From Arenicola marina (taxonomy: Eukaryota > Annelida > Polychaeta > Arenicolidae), in contig OZ025255.1 in assembly GCA_964019135.1 (NCBI GenBank), positions 22,173,708 through 22,237,707 on the forward strand: a DNA stretch of 64,000 bases, read 5' to 3'. Below the pieces are notes generated by a model. The model saw nothing but the letters and a program-made list of their open reading frames with translations. It made no database searches and was not told the origin of the DNA. Below are positions 54,668 through 64,000 of this stretch, in pieces (the stretch's first letter is position 1; the number at the start of each line of letters is the position of its first letter). Made by a program: the position numbers and the translations under genes.

Positions 54668-57307
54668 ATGGATGCCTTCCTAGAGGTTCAACATGACCTA
54701 CGTACTCATCTTGGACAGTCTCTAGGACGTGCTTGTCCCCCAACATGTGGGTCCAGTAGGTTATGGACTGGTATGAGGCGAGTATGGAGACGAAAGGTGC
54801 AGAATCACGGAAGGGTGAGACACATGAGCGTGTGGCTCCTGTTGATGGTCAAGTTTTCGGCAGCAGTCGTAGAGTGTACGGAAACAGTCCATGCGTCTTC
54901 ATTAGCAGTCGAAGATTCTTCGGCAGCAATCGGAGAGTTGCGGACGTCTTCTGCAGATGTCGCAAAATCTCTGGCATTTTTGACAACATCTGTGAAGGTG
55001 AGGAATTTTGAGGAATCTTCAACAACATTCAGCGAGACATTGCAGTCAAGCATAGAATCTTTACCCGCCGTTAATGACGCTGCGAGCGTACACCAGACGT
55101 TATCTGGGGGTCTGAATGGGACCTCGCTGTGGAAGAGGTACGTTGACCTCATGGCGGAATTGGTGCTAAAGGAACAGTGGGACTTGGTCCCTGCCAGGCC
55201 CCGTAACGTCCATATGGGTAGGCAGGCCGTGTACCGCCGCGCGCACCGCTACCGCGCGTCTTGCGACGCCACTCGCTGCTCCGAGACAACCTGCCCCGCG
55301 CGGCCACGCCTGATGACGTCACCATGCGGAACATTCTGCGTCATCACCTCGGAGAGGCGACTCCGCTTATGTCAGTGGAACATGTGGGTGCCGGTAGAAT
55401 TCTCCATCAACTTGACTATTCACTCCTTCCGCTCTTCCTTCCAGAGCTACCGGTGCCGGGACCAGTTCGTCTATCTGCACGGCGGGCCCAACCCTACCGT
55501 TGTTCCTCCTCCCTCCCTCTGGGGCCGGATTCCGGATGCTTTGTGCGGAACGGCTCGGGACGCCAGCTACGTTGAGGAGGAGAACTTGCTTACCCTTCTA
55601 CTCAACCAGTCGTCGGTTGAAGACTCTGTGGAGCTGCTCGTCAGCTATGAGGTGATCGACAAGGGTTCCATCCGCTGGCTGCACAGGTGGGGTTTACCCA
55701 ACACTCACGGGAGCAAGACTTCCCCAGAAGCGCCAGTCGTGGTCGCCGCTGAAGTGGCCGGTATGGTTTCTAACATATGGTTCGTCAGTGTGTCTCTTTT
55801 GGCAGTGGTCGGACTGCAGGTAACGACGCTGGAGTGCGACGCCGTGACCTCACATTTAATCATCTATGACGGCCCCATCGGGGCGACTAATGATGTCATC
55901 GATGACATAGCTGTGGGGAACCGGCACTCCGCAACTCACTATTCGCCGGTCATGCCCAAGTTTTCCGCTTCTGCTTTCTCTTCCCTGTTGGATGTCATTC
56001 GATCAGTGCAGGGCTGTGGGGACCTGGGGGAGAAGCTTAGCGTGCGTGGCAGCATCGGCGATCTATCCGTGGTGTTGACTCACAACTGGGGATCTAGCGT
56101 CCGGATCAAGGTGAAGTACAGAGCCGTCTGGAAGTGCAAAGCCCCGGCGTGCACGGCGACTGATATCAAGATGGGACAGACCGAGGGCAACGCCACCATT
56201 GACATCCCGCCCACGGCCCACGCTAACCGTAAACACGTCTTGACATTTGTTTTTTCGGCGCCGCTTCCAGTGGCCCTCCTTTTGGATCGACTGGAAGTGT
56301 CAGGACACCCAAATTTCGGATGCCGGATGGGCGGGATAGCTATGATGCTGTTCAAGAATAGTCTCTGGGCTCGGAGCTCCGACTTCGACAATTACCTGGA
56401 GGACGATATGAAATACAGATCTGAGTTGGCCATCTGTTCTCGGGCCACGCTCGGGGTATGGCGCCAGGCGGCGGACGCCCCGGGCATCCTTTTGCAGGGA
56501 CAGAGGAACATTACCATCGTCACCTACTCATACGCGCCCTTCACGCGCGTCACGTTGCGTGGCATGCTGACACCTAAACCGCTTTGTTTCGGAGGTCTCA
56601 ACCCATGTCTCGTCGGCTTCGATGTCACCGTCAGAACCGACATTGAGGAGCGCCACAGCGACGTCTTCCGCTGCCAAACCGTCTCCTTCCTCCCCGACGA
56701 CAAGCTCCACTTGGACTTCTGCTGGTATTACGTGGAAATGAACGACCTGGCTGAGTTCTCCGTGCAAGTCCTCGATTTCGCCGCCCCGGGGTCTCTCGAC
56801 GAGGTCACCATGGCCAAATCGTACGCCGATGAGCCGTGTGACTTCATGTTGTCCACGCGCACCGGCCACAACCTGGTCAGCGCCACCCATGTCCTCTCCG
56901 CATTCATCGCCATCCAGGTAAAACGCGACTGTATGTGGCGTGGCCACGGATACCTCCTCACCGCGGAGGCCCACATCCCCTGTGACGTCACCGAGCTGTG
57001 CTGCACCCTCCGACTGGACGAATCGCGCTTGCCGAGCTTCCGACGAACAGCATGGTACGGGTCTGTGCCGTACGTCAAGGTGCCCACTGTGCCCTGCGGC
57101 CAGATCCTCGTCCGACCGGAACTAATCGACGACAACCCGCTGTTCGCCTTCACCACATATACGGCCACGGCACGGGACAACACCGGCCCGGCCTCCCCCC
57201 GACTCACTGTCCGCGTGAGCTGCCCCGACTGCCCCCTTGGAGACCAGAACCCCGTCGCATTCATCGATTTCATCGACATCAATGATGCGAGTGAAGGCGA
57301 GATGCAG
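54668..57307 (+). CDS. Receptor copy C, exon 1: N-terminus, stalk and CUB-like ectodomain
   Basis: This is 880 codons from ATG at 54668 (G at -3, G at +4) to the donor CAG|GTCAGT. A signal-like hydrophobic stretch MSVWLLLMVKFSAAVVEC starts at Met53 (54824), and Met36 and Met53 are alternative starts. Residues about 70-165 form a Ser/Thr-rich, acidic stalk. Residues about 190-880 are Cys-rich with CUB-like strands (DQFVYLHGGP at about 265, LIIYDGP at 397-403) and several N-glycosylation sites. Beyond the donor the frame ends after four codons (VSGD), as expected for intron. The exon ends in phase 0, matching exon 2. The ligand is unknown; CUB and lectin modules suggest extracellular protein or glycan binding. 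The gene is intact in this window. Confidence 0.8.
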
Positions 57308-58491
57308 GTCAGTGGAGATTAGTGGTGGTCAATTCGTCAGTGGTCGAGTGGGGTCGGAGCGGGGCGTAACGTTACAGTCAGTGAGCGTAGGCTGGCGGCC
57401 GAACTAGAACATATGCTCGTAGTCTGTTTTTGATATTCTTGATAAACCGGCTGATTCCCAGCCAACAATGAGTGTTGGCCGCGGGGTTAAACGACCCCTT
57501 TATTTCGCAACTGTCGCCCTCATACGACCACATGTACCATTTACTCGGTCTGGTTGATGTGTATATGTGATCATCTGGAGATGTAGCGTTATACTTCATG
57601 TCGCATAAAAGTAAGTTCCAGTTGAAGAGCAGGAGTTTCTTGATTTGATTGTAGTCGTGCCAAAACGGAAATTGCCTAATCAGTAGATTAGTTTGGCGAT
57701 TTTTGACCTCCAAAATGTGCTCAAAGGTGGCATTTTACTCCAAAAATCTGCTCTGAATAAGGGGCATTGTTTTCGTCGACCTGCTCCATGTCGCAGTTAC
57801 ATACAGACCCGCCTGGTTTATTCTTTCTTTCTCGGCAAACTAGCTGAGAACGCACATTTTGATCCCCCCCCCCCCCAACCACCCGGTTGAAAGTTTCCCA
57901 AATATCAATTCTATGTTCTTTTAGCACAAATGTCCGCTCTCTCAACCATCAAGGGTTACCCGCCGAACCCCACCATTAGATTGGTATAATTACCACCTCC
58001 CCATTCCACCCCCGGGGATAAATCGAATCATAGAAATAAAGAAGTCATCAACGTACCAAAGACCAATGGCCTCGGTTTTTTCTATCATCCCTATTGGGAA
58101 TGTGCATTGCTACCAGTGTATTAGCCCGAATTTATTTTTTACCAGCCAATACTTTGGGTAGAATAAAATTCTCAAACAACAACACGCCAGCTGATCATGA
58201 CGTTGTCGTTTACGTCGAGCTCGTAATTTGCAATTCAATAAACCATGTTCTTATTGTTGTCATATAAAATTGTGAGCGACGAGCGACGAAAGTTGAGGAC
58301 TTTCTTCTGGACCTCGTTACCAAAGGCCCTTTTGGGCGGGTAAACAGCTTCCTGCCCGCCTGCCTGAAAAAACTGCGCAGCAATTGAAACTGGGGTGTGC
58401 GGGCAGACGGGTCTCTGGCTTATAATACCCTGATTCATTTTCACCAACAGACGATCTCGCTGACATCGTGTTTGTCTTTTTCATATTTCAG
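57308..58491 (+). other. Intron 1 of receptor copy C
   Basis: 1184 bases, GTCAGT to CATATTTCAG, phase 0. The first 300 bases match intron 1 of copy B. The remainder is extra sequence with a C run (57864-57876). Confidence 0.75.
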
Positions 58492-58944
58492 GTTGTCTAC
58501 AGATGGAACGGGTCCGATTTGGCTTTTAGACGCCCCTTACTTTGGTCCATCCCCCTGCGCGAGTCCGGTTTTGGCCGACACGCCAAGGGAGTGTTGATTC
58601 AACTACCCCCCAACTCCACGTTCCTCACCCCAGGTTCCACCCTGAGACTCGATTATTCAGTCCAGGCTGCAGGACAATGGTCACGTGACTTGGCGACGCT
58701 TTCCGGACACTTGCTGGACACCGAGTTTAAGCACCGGTATCCGGTGTTCCAACTGGCCAATCAGAGCAGCTGGCACGAGGCTGATGCCTGGTGTATATCT
58801 CAAGGGCTCCGATTGGCTGCTCCTAGGACCCAGCTGGACTGGGAACTGCTGGTGGCCGCTATCTCAGGGGAACCTTTTAGGCAGTTTTCGGAGTCCATCG
58901 GCGTAGAAGCGACTCTAGTTAAACTGGGCTTCCTGGGCATGAAG
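58492..58944 (+). CDS. Receptor copy C, exon 2: N-terminal half of C-type lectin domain 1
   Basis: 453 bases, 151 codons, phase 0 at both ends (acceptor CATATTTCAG, donor AAG|GTGAGG). It carries SSWHEADAWCISQGLRLAAP, the first half of a C-type lectin domain, at protein residues about 971-990. Length and junctions are identical to copy B. The GTG-initiated frame upstream of the acceptor is intron. Confidence 0.82.
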
Positions 58945-60003
58945 GTGAGGAAATGGGAAGCTTTCACATACATGGCGTTGTGCGCTACATACAAGCCATT
59001 TAAACAGTTGTTTACCTAAACATCATGTACGGATTTAAACATTGTAATATTTTATGACCTGATTTGGCCTGATATTGCCATAATAGTACAATAATGATAT
59101 CATTATGTCACTAGCATGCAATGCCTATAGCCTACACACAACGTTCACAAGTCAAGTGAACCACATCAACATATGGAAGGTATTACACATAGTTTCCGAA
59201 TGACGGTCAAACAACTGCCAATAAAAATACCTAAATAAGATTTACAGGTTTTTACCATTTTGCAAGTCGAGTGAAATTGAGTCGTTAGAGCACGTGTTTT
59301 GGAGATTCCCTGTAGCACAAGCCCTTTGGCGAGACATGGATAAGTGGTTACATTCGGATTTGTACGTAGTATATAGAGGGAGTAACATTACCCATAACTG
59401 CCAAATTGTAACCATATAGTTCATATTGTAAAACGCTTCATATATACCTGTAAGTAGACAAATTGGGCGTCAAGCGTAACAGGCGTCCTCGGGCAGATTA
59501 AGCATCATTGTCCTTTGGAAAACAATATGAGAAACCTTTCAGATAACTAGCAGCAAACAATACATATGTTTATGTAACATTATATACTTTATACCGTGTG
59601 TAGTATACATTGATGTCTAGTGGTCAATACCATTACAGATTGTAAGAAAATTGCAACCTTCATTTCATTTCAGTATAATAAGGAGGGTTATTTTTCACCA
59701 AACATCTATATAATTAACTTTTAGGTGTTTATAGTGTCGCGAGGCTGGTTCTCCTAACGCGACTGAGCGGGGAACGAGCTGATCAACGTTGTTCTACTAC
59801 GTGGCGGTGACGCGTCGATCACGTGACCAAATCATTGACTTTCCTATGCAATGATACAAGCAGAATGATAGACTTATGCAAATTTAAGTACTACGCCTCT
59901 GTATTCATATCGTTATTTCGTTTCCGACCCTATGATGATTGTGGTCCATAACATCAGTCCCTCTGGAGAGGAGATATTCAGAATTGTTGTGCTTATCCCA
60001 CAG
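58945..60003 (+). other. Intron 2 of receptor copy C, with a LINE remnant
   Basis: 1059 bases, GTGAGG to TTATCCCACAG. It contains a LINE zinc-knuckle-like remnant at 59245-59410 and lacks the R2 fragment present in intron 2 of copy B. Confidence 0.75.
59245..59410 (+). mobile_element. LINE ORF2 C-terminal remnant in intron 2 of receptor C
   Basis: One frame reads FCKSSEIESLEHVFWRFPV and ALWRDMDKWL, the pattern of the LINE C-terminal zinc-binding segment (FCxxxxETxEHLFxxC...FWxxxxxWL), with the last Cys lost. It is short and isolated. Confidence 0.55.
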
Positions 60004-63000
60004 GTAACGAGCAGGGGCCCAGTCTGGTCCGGGAACAAGCCTTGTGGCTACTGTGGACCGGACCACAAGCCCTATATGCACATGTCTTCGCCTTCGGTTA
60101 GGTACAAGTGCACCTATAAAGCAACTCACTACGGCCAATATCTATATTTAACTTGGAAGACGTGTCCCGCGGCATCCATCAAGCACGTGACGGATTTCGA
60201 TGACGTGAGGGGCTTGCCCGGTCTCTGGACGGTGGCGCCATCTACCGGCTGCGCGGCGTTTGTCCTCTACGGCTTCCCCCACGTTCTGTGGAGGCGCGTG
60301 GAGTGCGACGCTGTGTTCCAAAGCCCCCTGGTCGTGTGCGAGGACCCCAGCGTGCCCCGTGACGTCGCGGCGGTCACACCCGAGACTCTGAAGAGGTCGG
60401 TCCACGAGTGTAGGCGAGGCTGGACCTGGTGCGACGCCAAGTGTTACCGGCTCGGCGCGCAGGTCTCTGGAAAGACGGAGACCGCTGCCTTTCTGAAGGA
60501 GACCTGCGGTCTCGTCGCGTTAGCCGGGGACCGGGGGCTGAGCGAGACCCTATACGGCTATGTGACGTCATGGCTGGAAGAGGCTTTGGAAGAACTCGTG
60601 ACGCCCTTGGCGCTGTACACGTGGGATGCCGACACCGGTGAATGCTCGGCCCGCTACCTCACCGCCATGGACATCTTTTCTGACTACGGACTCCTGACAA
60701 GCGGCCGGATCCGCCGGATGTCCATGCCCGGCAACACCTGGGGCGTTCGCAGCGCCGTGGTCCTCTACCAGACCGAGCCGGATGACGTGACTAGACGAGA
60801 CTGTGGGAACGGACTCTTCCGCTGCCGGACGGGAGCCTGCATTCTGGAGTACTACCGCTGCGACGGCATTGAGGACTGTCCGGACGGCAGCGACGAGTAT
60901 CAGTGTCTCCCATCGTGCGTGATGAGAGACGGGTCCCCGGTGTCCCTGGCCTTCTGCCGGGGTAGCTGCGCGGGGGATGACTGCCTTTGTCTGCCGCTCT
61001 ACGTGCAGTGCCAACCCGCCGGGTGCGCACCCATCTCTGCCGGGTGTGGCCAGCACAATAACAACACCTGCGAGAACAGTGGAACAGTCGTCCCGAAATG
61101 CAGCGCATTAAACAACGTCACAATGCGGCCGCCTGGCAACGAAAGTGACGTCGTCAGAAATGAGACAAAGAGCGCGTGGTTTATTTGCTCCTCCGTTCAG
61201 AGGTTGCCGGTTGAGTTGTTCGACGACCTGGTGGAGGACTGCGAAGCCGGGGAGGATGAGGAGGGGATGTCGGCTTACGTGACGACGAGTTGGCAGGACT
61301 CATCGCGTGCAGACCCGACGTGCGGACACGTGGGCTACACGGCCTGCCTAAAGGGCTACCACGGCCGTTGTTTCCCGCAGGATAAGATCTGCGAGATGGA
61401 CCGGGACAGACATCATGGGGGTCTTGCCTTCTGCCGCGACGGGTCTCATCTGAGGCATTGCATCGACCACCAGTGCCCGACCGGTTTCAAGTGCCCCCAC
61501 GGCTTCTGTCTCCCGCTCCATCGGGTCTGTAACGGCGTTGGTGACTGCCCGAGAGGGGAGGACGAGATCAACTGTGCCAACATCACCTGCTCGGGCCTCC
61601 TCAAGTGTCGGGGAGTCGGCTTCTGCGTCCACCCACACCAGCGCTGTGACGACACGCCTGACTGCCCCCTAACGGAGGACGATGAACAGCTGTGTGAGGC
61701 GGTCCCCTGCCCCGAGAGCTGCACGTGCCTTGGTTATGCCTACCACTGCCAGGGGACACACTATGAATGGATTCCTGATCTCAGTCGCGCCACAACTGTT
61801 CTGATCTACAACAATAACACTAAATACGGTCTAAACATAGCTAGAGACAACTTCGATGGTTATGGCCAACTGAAGGTTTTGGATTTATCGTTTTGCGCAA
61901 TTGAAGACTTGCCTGCTTTGATATTTCGGGCATTGTTCAAACTGGAATCGCTGAATTTAGAACATAATCATTTGACGGCGCTCTCAAAGGATACTTTCTG
62001 GGGTTTGTCCAACTTAAAACGGCTTGCCATAAGGGGAAACTATCTTTCAGTATTGAAAAGGGATTCCTTCTCTGGATTGGCAAGCCTTCCACTCTTAGAT
62101 CTGGGCCATCAGCAGATCAATACTATTGCTGGTGGTTATTTCGTCGGTTTGACGGCTATCACTTCGCTGAACCTCAGCGGGAATGAGGTGAGCTCCATGC
62201 CTCTCGGCGTTTTGGATGGCATGGAGTCCACCTTGGAGGTCCTGGACGTAACCGCTAATCCTGTCCCACTGGAGCGGTTCGACATACAGGTCTTAGAGAG
62301 CTTGCCCGCCCTGAACTGGCTGCGGACAGACCTGGCCGCGCTCTGCTGCAACCTGCCTTCTGGCGTTAACTGCATCGCGAGATTCACGTCACCAGGGGTT
62401 TGTGACCCGATTCTCGAGATCAGCTACCTCAAGCTCCCTCTGGTAGTAATAACATTCGTGGCCTTGATCTTGAACTTGTCCACCGTCATTATCAGACACC
62501 GCATGTTTGTCACCAAGGGCGAAACCAATGTCCCTAACTTCCTGCTCACCTCCTTGTCCATGTTCGACTTCAGCATGGCTTTGTACCTGGCCTGCCTCTT
62601 GGTAGTCGACCTTTTCTACGGCTCTCAATATTATTTGGTACAGACGGAATGGCGCTCGAGCGCCACCTGTCGGATCATGATGACAATGTCCTTCGTCTCC
62701 ATGGAGATGTCCTCATTGACTCTTCTGCTTATGTCCATCTGCAGGTTTATCAAGGTGGTCCTGCCAATGAGGCTGATCTACATCAACCCGACCGTGATCC
62801 AATCGATCATCGCGCTGGGAAGTTTGGTCCATTTCAGCTTCGCTTTGATGTCGGCGTTGCGTCCGGATCTATTTTTGACAGATTCTAAGGTCGCCAACTC
62901 GAAATGTTTCTTCTTCCCAGTCTCGGTCGACTCGCAACATCCCCTCGTCACCTCCTTTCTGCTCACTTACAATCTCCTCATTTGCATGACGGCGCTAGTT

Positions 63001-63303
63001 TTAGGGTTACGGATATTTTTTTCGCTCGCCCAGAAATCCACGTTTGGCTCGAAGTCGCGCTCCAGGCGCTTCCAGCCGGCCGTCCGTGCCCTACTGGCCT
63101 GCTCCCTGCAGATTCCCTGGCTGGTGCTGATCGCCACCCACACCCCCGTACTGTCGGGACACTGGAGTCTGGATCGGGTGCCCTACTTGTGGCTCCTGTT
63201 TCTTAGTGTTGGTCCTTACCTGATCCTGAACCCACTTATCCACTCCTTTACGTCAAAACAATTTCTGGCTGACCTAAGAAAGATGACTATTTTCTCGAAG
63301 TAA
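60004..63303 (+). CDS. Receptor copy C, exon 3: lectin domain 1 end, lectin domain 2, LDLa, LRR and 7TM
   Basis: This is 1099 codons from the acceptor TTATCCCACAG to the stop at 63301-63303. In full-protein numbering (2130 residues): first lectin domain end to about 1144 ([11 protein letters not shown]), second lectin-like domain about 1165-1290, LDLa at about 1297-1332, 1520-1555 and 1558-1595 with divergent Cys-rich modules between, LRR N-cap about 1599, LRRs about 1628-1807, seven helices about 1836-2120. The conserved extracellular Cys pair is seen (ATCRIM in helix 3, NSKCFFF in loop 2). The helix 3 motif is CRF instead of D/ERY and the helix 7 motif is NPLIH instead of NPxxY. The layout is that of GRL101/LGR type C receptors with added lectin and CUB parts. 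The frame reads open upstream to ATG 59932; I prefer the splice acceptor because the exon 2 lectin half fits. Confidence 0.9.
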   Translation, partial: VTSRGPVWSGNKPCGYCGPDHKPYMHMSSPSVRYKCTYKATHYGQYLYLTWKTCPAASIKHVTDFDDVRGLPGLWTVAPSTGCAAFVLYGFPHVLWRRVECDAVFQSPLVVCEDPSVPRDVAAVTPETLKRSVHECRRGWTWCDAKCYRLGAQVSGKTETAAFLKETCGLVALAGDRGLSETLYGYVTSWLEEALEELVTPLALYTWDADTGECSARYLTAMDIFSDYGLLTSGRIRRMSMPGNTWGVRSAVVLYQTEPDDVTRRDCGNGLFRCRTGACILEYYRCDGIEDCPDGSDEYQCLPSCVMRDGSPVSLAFCRGSCAGDDCLCLPLYVQCQPAGCAPISAGCGQHNNNTCENSGTVVPKCSALNNVTMRPPGNESDVVRNETKSAWFICSSVQRLPVELFDDLVEDCEAGEDEEGMSAYVTTSWQDSSRADPTCGHVGYTACLKGYHGRCFPQDKICEMDRDRHHGGLAFCRDGSHLRHCIDHQCPTGFKCPHGFCLPLHRVCNGVGDCPRGEDEINCANITCSGLLKCRGVGFCVHPHQRCDDTPDCPLTEDDEQLCEAVPCPESCTCLGYAYHCQGTHYEWIPDLSRATTVLIYNNNTKYGLNIARDNFDGYGQLKVLDLSFCAIEDLPALIFRALFKLESLNLEHNHLTALSKDTFWGLSNLKRLAIRGNYLSVLKRDSFSGLASLPLLDLGHQQINTIAGGYFVGLTAITSLNLSGNEVSSMPLGVLDGMESTLEVLDVTANPVPLERFDIQVLESLPALNWLRTDLAALCCNLPSGVNCIARFTSPGVCDPILEISYLKLPLVVITFVALILNLSTVIIRHRMFVTKGETNVPNFLLTSLSMFDFSMALYLACLLVVDLFYGSQYYLVQTEWRSSATCRIMMTMSFVSMEMSSLTLLLMSICRFIKVVLPMRLIYINPTVIQSIIALGSLVHFSFALMSALRPDLFLTDSKVANSKCFFFPVSVDSQHPLVTSFLLTYNLLICMTALVLGLRIFFSLAQKSTFGSKSRSRRFQPAVRALLACSLQIPWLVLIATHTPVLSGHWSLDRVPYLWLLFLSVGPYLILNPLIHSFTSKQFLADLRKMTIFSK

Positions 63304-64000
63304 TTTGCTGTACTGAAATGTTTAATACCGCTCTCATGTAGAAATACAATGATGTTTATAGGCCAGTTTATGTGCACATGACGGCTAAAATGGGCTGCGA
63401 AACCATCCGGGACAATGACATGAGGTTGATGGGACATGCTGCATATGTAAAAAATGCTGCACACCGAGTACAGACGTAGGCCGATGTACCTTTATGGTGC
63501 TTGTTATTATCTGTCTCCGCTGAAAAGCTCAAAAGAACACTTTATGGTTGATCAAAGGAAGAGAAAAATGAAAACCACATCTCGAGCTCAAGGATGGCTA
63601 CAAAGCAGTATAAACGTTTTAAACTTCATCCTGACACATATCGAAAAATATGTTTGTATTGGGTTTGGAAATGCATTTCTTTCCAGGCACGCACGTACAT
63701 GAAAGCGGGACGAGGGCGGGGAGAGTTGTCCACCTTGCTTAGGCGTAGTCTTGCCAGGCCTGTATTTGGAAAATGTCAATCGAAAGAAAGTTGGGTAAAT
63801 GGCATTCAAAAATATGTTGCCAGCTTGTAAAAAACTTCTAATCTTGGGCCAACCCTTGATGCATCGATGAGAGAACAATGAGAGAATATCATGTATTTAA
63901 CCAACGCCGTGTTACAAGGAGTACATGATAATAAAAAGTACATGATAATATAGAGAAACACATATATGAGAACAAAATAATGTTACACCTGATACAAAGT
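63304..64000 (+). repeat. 3' flank of receptor copy C, continuing beyond the window
   Basis: It is nearly identical to 2993-3689. AATAAA at 63930-63935 is the candidate polyadenylation signal. The similarity does not end inside the window, so the true length of the 60.3-kb direct repeat is unknown. Confidence 0.8.

Larger units (their letters stand above)
54448..63510. repeat. Right arm of the large inverted repeat (receptor C unit)
   Basis: See the left arm. Only its last 3.2 kb has a direct-orientation partner at the window start (copy A), because the window cuts copy A. Confidence 0.85.

Noticed and set aside
59932-60003. Independent start of the LDLa-LRR-GPCR at ATG 59932 (17814 in copy B)
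   Set aside because: The 24 (C) or 18 (B) codons before the acceptor are not conserved between copies and give no signal peptide, whereas conservation starts exactly at the CAG acceptor and completes the lectin domain of exon 2.

Overview
The window is nuclear DNA of a marine-type invertebrate bilaterian. The evidence is intron-bearing genes with consensus GT-AG splice sites, a receptor built from CUB-like, C-type lectin, LDL-receptor class A, leucine-rich and seven-helix modules (the molluscan GRL101/LGR type, also expanded in amphioxus and lophotrochozoans), the 3' end of an MCTP gene, tRNA-derived SINEs, Tx1/L1-type LINE pieces and foldback MITEs. I cannot decide between a lophotrochozoan, an amphioxus and another deuterostome from sequence alone.

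Three copies of one receptor gene dominate. Copy A (+, 1-2992) is a final exon cut by the window start and broken by a 10-base deletion. Copy B (-, 22635 to 14461) and copy C (+, 54668 to 63303) are complete three-exon genes whose junctions are all phase 0. They predict proteins of about 2148 and 2130 residues. Exons 2 and 3 each carry half of one C-type lectin domain, which argues that the three open stretches are one gene rather than a lectin gene beside a GPCR gene. B and C form a large inverted repeat with about 8.6-9 kb arms. A and C form a direct repeat with a period of about 60.3 kb, which continues past the right edge of the window.

Between the receptors lie: Tx1/L1-type LINE fragments in opposite orientations (4.3-6.5, 8.65-10.2 and 23.95-25.6 kb); a 3.5-kb long-terminal-inverted-repeat element inserted in the 3' flank of B (10727-14254); a pogo-like element with a relic CENP-B-type DNA-binding domain (25900-26769); the last three exons of an MCTP gene on the minus strand (34233 to 32743); a block of GC-rich minisatellites (35.6-38.1 kb); a 41-bp minisatellite of about 2.1 kb with a SINE inside it (38871-40997); a second SINE family; two foldback MITEs (48685-49230, 53010-53580); and long stretches of AT-rich DNA in which I see no gene.

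The receptors are probably cell-surface proteins with a very large lectin/CUB/LDLa/LRR ectodomain. Their ligand and signalling partner cannot be read from the sequence. MCTP is an ER-anchored C2-domain protein and is not obviously related to them in function. No viral or LTR element was recognised.
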